From: Candidatus Saccharimonadales bacterium | GTDB lineage: Bacteria; Patescibacteriota; Saccharimonadia; Saccharimonadales; Saccharimonadaceae | Reading direction: 5' to 3' | NCBI GenBank assembly: GCA_030145955.1 | Contig: JASLCR010000070.1 | Coordinates: 1-12,624 of the forward strand | Length of the DNA stretch: 12,624 nucleotides | Made by a program: the position numbers and the translations under genes | In this document: positions 1-6,010 of the stretch, piece by piece | Layout: the number at the start of each line of letters is the position of its first letter | How positions within the stretch are numbered: position 1 is the stretch's first letter | Notes under the pieces: generated by a model | Told to the model about the DNA's origin: nothing | Databases searched by the model: none | The model's input: only the letters and a program-made list of their open reading frames with translations

Positions 1-4
1 TTTT

Positions 5-286
5 ATGAATAAAATCTATCAGTATAGGTATCGGAGTAATCATTGCAGTCTTGATGAGGCTGTGGAGCTCGCACGAAATACGCTTGAGTCACTGAATGAC
101 GCCAGAAATATCATGCACCAACTGAGTCTACGAACTGCAGAAGAAAGTCCTCAGGAAACGTTCAACGGTATAAATATTGAACATCTTGGGCCACTATACG
201 AGAGGATTTACTTCATCATGAAAAAACTCTACACAACCAAACAAGAGCATCATCCAAAACGTGCTGTCTTCGATGATTTTTATTAA
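5..286 (+). CDS. Small hypothetical protein, 93 aa
   Basis: I do not recognise this protein. It is an open frame of 93 codons from an ATG 4 bases inside the window to a TAA. The frame is open upstream of the ATG, so the true start may lie outside the window. The composition looks like a soluble, mostly helical protein: a charged/Leu-rich stretch around residues 16-45 (DEAVELARNTLESL) and another around 60-80 (LGPLYERIYFIMKKLY). There is no signal peptide, no clear membrane segment and no cysteine/histidine metal site. The next gene, on the same strand, starts 100 bp downstream after an AT-rich gap, so the two are probably transcribed separately. It is kept because no better frame explains this stretch, and the codons look ordinary for the window. 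No function is proposed. Confidence 0.5.
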   Translation: MNKIYQYRYRSNHCSLDEAVELARNTLESLNDARNIMHQLSLRTAEESPQETFNGINIEHLGPLYERIYFIMKKLYTTKQEHHPKRAVFDDFY

Positions 287-339
287 AAAATACCGCTCCA
301 TGATGTGTATCAAGCCCCAGACCCGAAAGCTTCATATAC

Positions 340-386
340 TTGACATCTAGCAAACTATTGTATTTTTACAAAAAATATACTATAAT
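340..386 (+). promoter_or_regulatory. Candidate promoter region of the helicase gene (ambiguous)
   Basis: Several overlapping elements lie directly before the ATG at 387. A perfect TTGACA sits at 340-345 with a weak TATTTT 15 bp downstream (361-366), which would give a leader of roughly 14 nt. A TATACT lies at 376-381 and a perfect TATAAT at 381-386, immediately abutting the ATG. TTGTAT at 358-363 is 17 bp from that TATAAT, but this pairing would start transcription inside the coding region. No Shine-Dalgarno is present. Which box is used cannot be decided from sequence. Confidence 0.45.
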
Positions 387-2828
387 ATGATTATTGTGAC
401 TCCTCCTACCGAACAAGAGGCTACTGCAGAAGTAGAACGACGACGGAGCTATGTGGCTTCGTGGATTCAAAATTCCCTACGACCTGTAGATCGTCTTATA
501 AAATATGACGATTTTTTTCCTGATGCCCCCACAGATACTAGTGACAAAACAAACCCCTCGAGCCCTGAATTTGAAGTTCGCGAGTACCAACTTGACGCCT
601 GGGCCGCCTTATGGGACGCCCGCCAGCGTGGCGAAACACGCGGTTTAGTGCATCTTGCAACTGGTCTTGGAAAAACTTCTGTTGCTGTCTTTGATGTTAT
701 GAAGTTTCGCAAAGAACAACTCTCGCAATCTCCATCCATCTTACCAAGAGTTTTGTTTGTATCTCATACAAATGACATATCAAGACAAGCAGAACAGAGG
801 TTTAGGTCTTTTATGCCAGATCTTGACTTTGCCTATTTCAATTCAGCAAAAAATTATCTACCTATGGGTCATATCGATGTTGATATGACATTTGCCACCT
901 TTCAGTCGCTTCGCAACGCACTTCATAAGTTTGATCCTGAAGATTTTGAGTACATCATCTACGATGAAGCTCACCATATCGAAGCACCTACATTCAAGAA
1001 AGTTCGTGATTATTTTCAACCACTATTTGAGCTTGCTCTTTCGGCTACTCCCGATCGCCTTGATGATCAGGATATTCGAGAATATTTCGGTGAGGCACTA
1101 TATAGCAAGGATCTTGCCGAAGCTCTCTCGGAAGGTTGGCTTGCAACACCTGATTATCACATTGTGTTTGATGATGCCGTCAAAGAAGCAATGCAATCTG
1201 GCTTCCAGGCAAACAGCCTCAAGGCCCTTAAGGAGTTATTTGATATAAAGCCTCGTAATGACATGATTGCGAATAACATTCGTGAAGAAATGAAAAAGAT
1301 TGGCCTAGAATTCGGTTCAGTCAAGACCATTGTCTTCTGTCAGGACATTGAACATGCCGAAGAAATGGCCGAGTTGCTGGGTGGCAAAGCTTATCACTCA
1401 GAAACTGACAGTAAAAACCGTAGGAGTGTCTTTGACGAGTTCAAAAATGGCGACCTTCAAGTTATCACTACAAGAGACATGTTCAACGAAGGTGTCGACA
1501 TACCAGATGCACGTCTTTTAGTATTTTTGCGAAGTACATCGAGTCAGACAATTTTTGAGCAGCAGCTCGGGCGTGGACTGCGAAAAACCGATGACAAAGA
1601 CCGCGTGTCAGTATTGGACTTTGTGGCGAATGTCGAGCGCATTGCAATGGTGAAAGATTTAGCCGACCGGATAAAGAAGCCTCGTGGTACGAATACCCTG
1701 GGCGATGATGGAGAGCATCTGCCAACCGAGGATACTCTTGAGCCAATCGAAGATGGATTTGCTATTCGTACGAATCATGGTGAGTTTGATTTCGATACGA
1801 TGGTTATTGATTTGCTGGAGAAGTATAGCCACTTATTAGAATTAAGTAGTGTTAGAAAAGAATGGCAAACACTTACAAACCATGAGCTCGTTGATTTGGC
1901 GCTTAGCCTTAACAGCGATGCTCCTTTGACAGCTAGAATTATAGATAAGTTAAGTAAGCAAGGTGTGTTTCCAAGTGCTACAATTATCGTTAGTCGCTTT
2001 GGTTCAATCGTCAATTTTCAAAAAGAGTGCGGATTTGACGTGAGGGATACTATTGACTGGAGTGAGTATAGCAATGAAGATATCATTAGCTTAGCGACTG
2101 AGATTTCTCCTGATGCGCGTCTTAGGAGACGGCAGATAGAGAATTTATTCAAGCAAAATCTTTTCCCCTCTTCCTATGTTGTTATCACTAGATTTGGATC
2201 ACTCTCAAATTTCCATATAGCATGTGGATTTGAGAAAATCGCACGAAATACAGCGAGAGACTGGTCGAGTTACACCAATCAAGATCTTATAGATCTTGCG
2301 TTGTCCCTAAATCCCGATAGTCCATTGAAACAGCGTGACATGAATGCTCTGAGCAAGGAAGGGGCATTCCCTTCAAAAGATTACATTGTCGGTATATTTG
2401 GATCGATAATAGAATTTCATCATGCATGTGGCTTTGAAACTAGAAAAAAGGTAGATTGGTCAACTTATAGTAATCAAGAGTTGGTTGATTTGGCGTTAGA
2501 GTTAGGCGCAGGTGCGCGACTGACAACTGGAGATGTGAGACGTCTCAGCAAAGAACTTAAGTTTCCTAGTAATTCCTTAATTCAAAGTCGATTCGGCTCG
2601 CTTGCGAGCCTTCAGGAAGCGTGTGGGTTCCCAACTCTATACGCATGGGATCGCTACAGCGACAGTGAGCTTCTAAGTTTGGGCCGAGCTTTAAGTCCCG
2701 CAGATGGTAAGTTAACTCAACTCGAGGTAAATGAGCTTTACAAACAAGACAAATTCCCAAGTAAATCGTATATTGTGCAGCGCTTTGGTTCTTTCGCAAA
2801 TTTTCAAACAGGATTACAAGAAACTTAA
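387..2828 (+). CDS. Superfamily 2 (DEAH/ResIII-type) helicase with C-terminal homing-endonuclease-associated repeats
   Basis: This 813-aa protein is predicted to be an ATP-dependent DNA translocase or helicase with a repeat-built DNA-binding tail. Visible helicase motifs: REYQ near residue 65 (as in ResIII proteins), Walker A ATGLGKT at 91-97, DEAH at 193-196, SAT at 219-221, a motif V-like segment FNEGVDIP at 366-373, and motif VI QQLGRGLRK at 392-400. The two RecA-like lobes therefore span about 62-260 and 310-415. From residue 493 to 807 there are five copies of a roughly 58-aa unit, W-x2-Y-x-N-x-ELVDLAL ... FPS-x4-I-x2-RFGS-x3-FQ-x-ACGF, resembling the HNH_repeat family (homing-endonuclease-associated repeat). 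I see no nuclease catalytic motif and no protein partner typical of restriction systems nearby. The start is uncertain by a few codons, because a TATAAT abuts the ATG. The role could be defence, repair or mobile-element related; the sequence alone does not decide. Confidence 0.9.
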   Translation: MIIVTPPTEQEATAEVERRRSYVASWIQNSLRPVDRLIKYDDFFPDAPTDTSDKTNPSSPEFEVREYQLDAWAALWDARQRGETRGLVHLATGLGKTSVAVFDVMKFRKEQLSQSPSILPRVLFVSHTNDISRQAEQRFRSFMPDLDFAYFNSAKNYLPMGHIDVDMTFATFQSLRNALHKFDPEDFEYIIYDEAHHIEAPTFKKVRDYFQPLFELALSATPDRLDDQDIREYFGEALYSKDLAEALSEGWLATPDYHIVFDDAVKEAMQSGFQANSLKALKELFDIKPRNDMIANNIREEMKKIGLEFGSVKTIVFCQDIEHAEEMAELLGGKAYHSETDSKNRRSVFDEFKNGDLQVITTRDMFNEGVDIPDARLLVFLRSTSSQTIFEQQLGRGLRKTDDKDRVSVLDFVANVERIAMVKDLADRIKKPRGTNTLGDDGEHLPTEDTLEPIEDGFAIRTNHGEFDFDTMVIDLLEKYSHLLELSSVRKEWQTLTNHELVDLALSLNSDAPLTARIIDKLSKQGVFPSATIIVSRFGSIVNFQKECGFDVRDTIDWSEYSNEDIISLATEISPDARLRRRQIENLFKQNLFPSSYVVITRFGSLSNFHIACGFEKIARNTARDWSSYTNQDLIDLALSLNPDSPLKQRDMNALSKEGAFPSKDYIVGIFGSIIEFHHACGFETRKKVDWSTYSNQELVDLALELGAGARLTTGDVRRLSKELKFPSNSLIQSRFGSLASLQEACGFPTLYAWDRYSDSELLSLGRALSPADGKLTQLEVNELYKQDKFPSKSYIVQRFGSFANFQTGLQET
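1863..2807 (+). repeat. Five tandem HNH_repeat-like protein units inside the helicase gene
   Basis: Repeat units, by conserved Trp to the terminal CGF: 1863-2036, 2058-2231, 2262-2435, 2457-2630, and a final shortened copy 2646-2807. Protein periods are 65, 68, 65 and 63 residues. Each unit has a helical first half (ELVDLAL-like), a basic middle ending in FPS, then I-x2-RFGS and an aromatic/ACGF close. This matches the shape of the homing-endonuclease-associated repeat that is usually found beside HNH or LAGLIDADG domains. At DNA level the copies have diverged, though short identities persist (TTGATTTGGCG occurs in units 1 and 4), which indicates duplication followed by drift. Confidence 0.85.
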
Positions 2829-2864
2829 TAACAAATGATGCCCCTGGGGCATCATTTGTTATTA
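2826..2864. terminator. Bidirectional intrinsic terminator between helicase and groEL
   Basis: A perfect palindrome has 19-nt arms around the single T at 2845, with a GCCCC/GGGGC core flanked by AT-rich outer arms (ATTTGTTATT on both strands). The left arm begins inside the helicase TAA stop (2826-2828), and the groEL stop lies at 2877-2879 on the other strand. The same GC core followed by a T-rich run is read in both directions, so one element can end both convergent transcripts. Confidence 0.85.
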
Positions 2865-2876
2865 TAGCTTGACTGC

Positions 2877-4523
2877 TTACATCATCCCTGGCATGCCACC
2901 GCCCATGCCACTCATGTCTGGAGCTTCCTTTTCAGGAATTTCCACTACAAGCGCGCCCATGGTTGCCGCAGTTGAGGCGATCGATACCGCATTTTGTACG
3001 GCTTCTTTCGTCACACGTGCTGGGTCAATTACACCTGCCTTCTTCACATCTACCAAGCCTTTTTCTGGTGTCATTACGTTTACACCAAAACCAGGCTTAC
3101 CTGCTTCAACCTGCGCCAGAAGCGCTTCGGAGTTCAAGCCAGCATTACTGGTGATTTGTAAGAATGGTTGACGAAGCGCATCCTTCAAGATCTGGCGACC
3201 AGCTGCAATACTATCACTTCCCTCTACTTTTATCGTTGCAGATAAGTTCACGAGCGTCACGCCACCACCGGCAACAATACCTTCAGCAAGCGCCGCTTTT
3301 GTTGCGGCTACCGCGTCATCAACGCGGAATTTCTTTTCATCAATCTCTGTTTCAGTGGCTCCACCAACTTTAATAACCGCTACTTTACCAGAAAGAGCTG
3401 CTGCACGCTTTTCGTACTGCTCTTTCTCATATTCACTCGTAGCATTGTCTGCTTGAACGATAATTTGCGTAATGCGGTCTTTAACTTCTTTGTCAGTTGC
3501 TGCGCCTTCGATAATCGTCGTATCATCCTTGCCAACGATCACCTTGCGTGCGCTACCAACTACCTCAAGGCCAACGTTCTCAAATGTTAGGCCCTGGTCT
3601 TCAGAAATAACAGTTGCACCAGTTAGTACGGCCATATCAGCCATAATCTCTTTGCGACGATCCCCGAAACTCGGTGCTTTAACCACGACAGTATTGAGCA
3701 CACCCTTGAGCTTATTGAGTACCAGGATAGAAAGCGCCTCACCATCCACCTCATCGGCTACAAGCACGATATCTTTCTTACCTGCCTGAGCAAGCTTCTC
3801 AATCAATGGAAGCAGCTCTTGAGCCGTTGAAATCTTCTTGTCGGTGATCACAATTGACGGCTTGTCATACACCGCCTCTTGGCGGCCGGCATCGGTTACA
3901 AAGAACGCACTTGCCCAGCCCTTATCAAGGCTGAAGCCTTCGACAACTTCCGATTCCATATCAAGACTCTGACCAGCTTCAACGGTGATCACCCCGTCTT
4001 TGCCAACCTTATCCATCACATCGGCAATCAGTTTACCAATCTCGCTATCGCCAGCAGAAATCGTTGCTACTTCCGCAATACGATCGCTTTTACCTTCAAT
4101 GCTTTCTTTCAAGCCATCGAGCGCCGCTACAACTTCCTTGCCCGCTTCTTCGATACCCTTCTTAAGTTCCATCGGGTTGTGGCCAGCCGCAATCAGACGA
4201 TTTGCTTCTTTGAGAATGCTGTAGGTAAGTACCGTTACGGTTGTTGTACCGTCACCTGCTGCTTTATTAAGCTTACTAGCTGCCTGCTTGATTAATTCCG
4301 CACCGACTTTGTAGCCAAGTGTTTCATCATCATTTTCAGGAAGGTCCACGCCTTCAGCTACCGTCACACCGTCGTGGGTTACCGTTGGGCCACCGTATCC
4401 TTTCGCAATCACAACATTACGACCTTTCGGGCCGTAAGTTACCTTTACTGCATCATAGAGTGCTTTTGCACCACCAAGCACGCGTGCACGCGCATCGTCA
4501 TCATAAAATACTTTCTTTGCCAT
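2877..4523 (-). CDS. groEL: Chaperonin GroEL (Hsp60), 548 aa
   Basis: This is the large subunit of the cytosolic ATP-driven folding chamber, working with GroES. It is full length for the family. Diagnostic segments: VKVTYGPKGRNVVI at 27-39, THDGVTVAEGVDL at 49-61 (Asp51 corresponds to the nucleotide-site Asp52 of E. coli), AAGDGTTTVTVL at 88-99 (phosphate-binding DGTTT), GGGVTLVN late in the equatorial domain, and the flexible GGGMPGMM tail ending at the C-terminus. A short insertion relative to E. coli lies before residue 75. The ATG at 4523 is preceded by a strong AAGGAGG six bases upstream. That ribosome site lies inside the last codons of the upstream 61-codon gene, so translation is probably coupled. 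It is the last gene of the groES - 61-aa protein - groEL operon, which ends at the 2826-2864 terminator. Confidence 0.98.
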   Translation of the reverse strand: MAKKVFYDDDARARVLGGAKALYDAVKVTYGPKGRNVVIAKGYGGPTVTHDGVTVAEGVDLPENDDETLGYKVGAELIKQAASKLNKAAGDGTTTVTVLTYSILKEANRLIAAGHNPMELKKGIEEAGKEVVAALDGLKESIEGKSDRIAEVATISAGDSEIGKLIADVMDKVGKDGVITVEAGQSLDMESEVVEGFSLDKGWASAFFVTDAGRQEAVYDKPSIVITDKKISTAQELLPLIEKLAQAGKKDIVLVADEVDGEALSILVLNKLKGVLNTVVVKAPSFGDRRKEIMADMAVLTGATVISEDQGLTFENVGLEVVGSARKVIVGKDDTTIIEGAATDKEVKDRITQIIVQADNATSEYEKEQYEKRAAALSGKVAVIKVGGATETEIDEKKFRVDDAVAATKAALAEGIVAGGGVTLVNLSATIKVEGSDSIAAGRQILKDALRQPFLQITSNAGLNSEALLAQVEAGKPGFGVNVMTPEKGLVDVKKAGVIDPARVTKEAVQNAVSIASTAATMGALVVEIPEKEAPDMSGMGGGMPGMM

Positions 4524-4686
4524 CAGCTGCCTCCTTTTCTCGCATTTCCTGGGCCTTCATTTTCATCTCAAGATCAGAAATCTTTTTGTTCTGCTTGCGC
4601 ACCATTACCAAAATGACGCTCAAAATAACAATAAGTACAGCACAAAAGACAACCGCCATCACATGCTGCACTGTCTCAAGCATCAT
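4501..4686 (-). CDS. Small single-pass membrane protein encoded between groES and groEL, 61 aa
   Basis: The frame exactly fills the groES-groEL gap. Its ATG overlaps the groES stop as ATGA (a second ATG follows at once, giving TGATG), and its TGA stop lies 23 nt inside groEL. One hydrophobic helix spans about residues 8-29 (HVMAVVFCAVLIVILSVILVMV), followed by a basic RKQNKK and a charged, probably coiled-coil or amphipathic tail (residues 36-55). By the positive-inside rule the tail should face the cytoplasm. No separate Shine-Dalgarno is evident, so initiation would depend on coupling to groES. I know no standard groE operon member of this kind and propose no function. A role at the membrane under the same heat-shock control is only an inference. 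The sandwich of overlaps and the clean membrane helix argue against chance, but no homologue could be checked. Confidence 0.7.
   Translation of the reverse strand: MMLETVQHVMAVVFCAVLIVILSVILVMVRKQNKKISDLEMKMKAQEMREKEAADGKESIL
4530..4536 (-). promoter_or_regulatory. Shine-Dalgarno of groEL
   Basis: AAGGAGG on the minus strand, six bases before the groEL ATG, fixes the start at 4523. It is embedded in the coding sequence of the upstream 61-aa protein (codons for Glu-Lys-Glu), linking the two reading frames. It is one of only two strong Shine-Dalgarno sites I find in the window. Confidence 0.9.
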
Positions 4687-4949
4687 GCAATCGTCCCGAG
4701 AATATCTTCTTCTTTGACGATAAGATATTCTACATTATCAATTTTAATCTCGGTCGTAGAGTATTCCTTGTAAAGGATACGATCGCCTTTTTTGATGCCC
4801 TTTACCTCTGGGCCAACTGCCTCGACTTTCGCGAGCACCGGCTTTTCTTTTGCGTTATCTGGAAGATAGAGTCCCGAAGCAGTCTTCGTTTGCGCTTCTT
4901 CGCGCACTGCCACGACTCGATCTGCCAGAGGTTTGATAGGTGTACTCAT
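4683..4949 (-). CDS. groES: Co-chaperonin GroES (Hsp10), 88 aa
   Basis: This is the lid of the GroEL folding chamber, forming a heptameric ring. It has the usual length. Recognisable are IKPLADRVVAVREEAQTKTASGLYLPDNAKEKP (residues 5-37, including the mobile loop that contacts GroEL), the AVGPEVKGIKKGDRILYKEYSTTEI segment, and the closing YLIVKEEDILGTIA. The ATG at 4949 has GGAGG seven bases upstream. It is the first gene of the groE operon: the CIRCE-controlled promoter lies 33-62 bp upstream, and the stop overlaps the start of the 61-aa membrane protein. Confidence 0.97.
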   Translation of the reverse strand: MSTPIKPLADRVVAVREEAQTKTASGLYLPDNAKEKPVLAKVEAVGPEVKGIKKGDRILYKEYSTTEIKIDNVEYLIVKEEDILGTIA

Positions 4950-4956
4950 AAAATAT

Positions 4957-4961
4957 CCTCC
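4957..4961 (-). promoter_or_regulatory. Shine-Dalgarno of groES
   Basis: GGAGG on the minus strand, seven bases before the groES ATG, supports the start at 4949. With the predicted transcription start near 4975, the transcript has a leader of about 26 nt, unlike the leaderless genes nearby. Confidence 0.88.
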
Positions 4962-4981
4962 GTTTTTTAACTTGTACGTCT

Positions 4982-5011
4982 ATTGTAGCCGGGATGATTG
5001 GCACTCGTCAA
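4982..5011 (-). promoter_or_regulatory. groE operon promoter
   Basis: On the minus strand: -35 TTGACG (5011-5006), 18-bp spacer, -10 TACAAT (4987-4982). The -35 box is contained in the 9-nt spacer of the CIRCE palindrome, so a bound repressor would block RNA polymerase directly. Confidence 0.85.
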
Positions 5012-5024
5012 GTGTGAGTGCTAA
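4998..5024. promoter_or_regulatory. CIRCE operator (HrcA binding site)
   Basis: TTGGCACTC, nine bases, GAGTGCTAA: an inverted repeat matching the CIRCE consensus TTAGCACTC-N9-GAGTGCTAA with one change (A to G in the left arm). CIRCE is the target of the heat-shock repressor HrcA, which implies an hrcA gene elsewhere in the genome. It overlaps the groE -35 box. The divergent promoter of the 5075 gene begins 16 bp away, so effects on that gene are possible but not implied. Confidence 0.96.
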
Positions 5025-5039
5025 TTTGCTTAGTAGCCA

Positions 5040-5068
5040 TGGACAATCCTTATTACTTATGCTATAAT
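5040..5068 (+). promoter_or_regulatory. Promoter of the kinase-like gene, leaderless
   Basis: TGGACA (5040-5045), 17-bp spacer, TATAAT (5063-5068). The ATG at 5075 is the seventh base after the -10, the usual transcription start distance, so the transcript should begin at or next to the start codon. No Shine-Dalgarno is present. This decides the start: the longer in-frame extension back to 5018 would lie upstream of and through the promoter. Confidence 0.85.
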
Positions 5069-5074
5069 AAATAC

Positions 5075-5974
5075 ATGTATACGCCCTCTACTCGTATCGA
5101 TGGCGCTCCAATCCAATCAGGACTGGAAACAATGTCATACCTTGGCCCGCGCTATCTTCGAGAGCGTGGCGGCGACTTTACCGATAGTCGACTTGCATCA
5201 AAGCTTGGGGCGATTTCAACTTCACACTTACTCTTACTACCTGAACATATATCTGGGATTAGCCTCGAAGCTGCCGACCAGCCAAATATGCGCCCTCACG
5301 ATATTGACCTTACTGTAATACCTAAGCTTGAGGCGGGTAGGCAAAACAGCCGTCATGAAGTGCAGTTTGGCCAGCTCCATATAGCTGGTGACTCAACTCA
5401 TCCGATAGCCGAACTGGTTGCAACCAAATACCTTAATCGTGTTGCTGCACCTCGGGAGCTACATGCCAGCCTTGAAGTAAATCGGCGCTTTGGCGACAAT
5501 ATGTCATTTCAACCAATTGGCTTCGTACGACAGCCAAATACTGATAAAATTGGCTATCTTACTCGATATGAACACGGTGTACTTACGCTCGATAATATTC
5601 TGTGGAATATGGAGTCAGGTACTCAACTTAGGGAAGAAGCCTTGGGATTTGCCGGACTATGGCTCGCTAGCCTTCATAACCACAAAATTATTCATGGCGA
5701 TGCACAGGCGAAAAATATTGCTTATGATTCTTCACAGAAACTCCGCTATATCGACTTAGAAGGAGCACAGGTCTATGATGCAGATGACCCGATGTCTCGC
5801 ATCCAGCGGCTCACAGATGTTAGCGATGTCTTTAATACGACATACATGCCTCCGACAACCCCAGCTGAGAATGAAGCTTTTATTGAAGCATACCTCGAAC
5901 AGCAGACGCGAAACCCACATTTTGTTGATGGCACCGACATTAAAGAAGTTATCGACCAGGCACAAAACGAATAG
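5075..5974 (+). CDS. Kinase-fold phosphotransferase (aminoglycoside-phosphotransferase / Kdo-WaaP kinase-like), 299 aa
   Basis: This appears to be a soluble protein-kinase-like enzyme that transfers phosphate from ATP to an unknown substrate. The C-lobe signature is clear: catalytic loop HGDAQAKNI at residues 207-215 (Asp209 as base, Asn214 for metal) and IDLE at 226-229 in place of the DFG metal-binding motif, as in small-molecule and lipopolysaccharide kinases. Upstream, AELVATKYL (112-120) is a candidate for the ATP-anchoring lysine (Lys118), and RYEHGVLTLDNIL (164-176) looks like the hinge between lobes. The first 80 residues match nothing I recognise. The start is placed by the promoter rather than by the longest frame. 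It is divergent from groES and 36 bp ahead of the FemX-like gene, which has its own promoter, so co-function with either neighbour is not shown. Substrate unknown; protein kinase activity cannot be excluded. Confidence 0.8.
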   Translation: MYTPSTRIDGAPIQSGLETMSYLGPRYLRERGGDFTDSRLASKLGAISTSHLLLLPEHISGISLEAADQPNMRPHDIDLTVIPKLEAGRQNSRHEVQFGQLHIAGDSTHPIAELVATKYLNRVAAPRELHASLEVNRRFGDNMSFQPIGFVRQPNTDKIGYLTRYEHGVLTLDNILWNMESGTQLREEALGFAGLWLASLHNHKIIHGDAQAKNIAYDSSQKLRYIDLEGAQVYDADDPMSRIQRLTDVSDVFNTTYMPPTTPAENEAFIEAYLEQQTRNPHFVDGTDIKEVIDQAQNE

Positions 5975-6004
5975 TTCCCACCGATAGACATACTTAGCTA
6001 TACT
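5975..6004 (+). promoter_or_regulatory. Promoter of the FemX-like gene, leaderless
   Basis: A TTCCCA -35-like element (5975-5980), 18-bp spacer, and TATACT -10 (5999-6004). The ATG at 6011 is the seventh base after the -10, with no Shine-Dalgarno. The -35 begins at the last base but none of the kinase-like gene's coding part ends past it: the stop codon is 5972-5974. Confidence 0.7.
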
Positions 6005-6010
6005 AGGTGT

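Noticed and set aside
3879..4295. Long plus-strand open frame (138 codons) opposite groEL
   Set aside because: It lies wholly antisense to a strongly conserved gene, its product is compositionally odd, and it has no promoter or ribosome site. It is a by-product of groEL codon usage. The same applies to other plus-strand frames across 2869-4717.
5018..5074. N-terminal extension of the kinase-like gene
   Set aside because: The extra 19 codons start in CIRCE and run through the -35 and -10 of the gene's own promoter; the ATG at 5075 fits the predicted transcription start.
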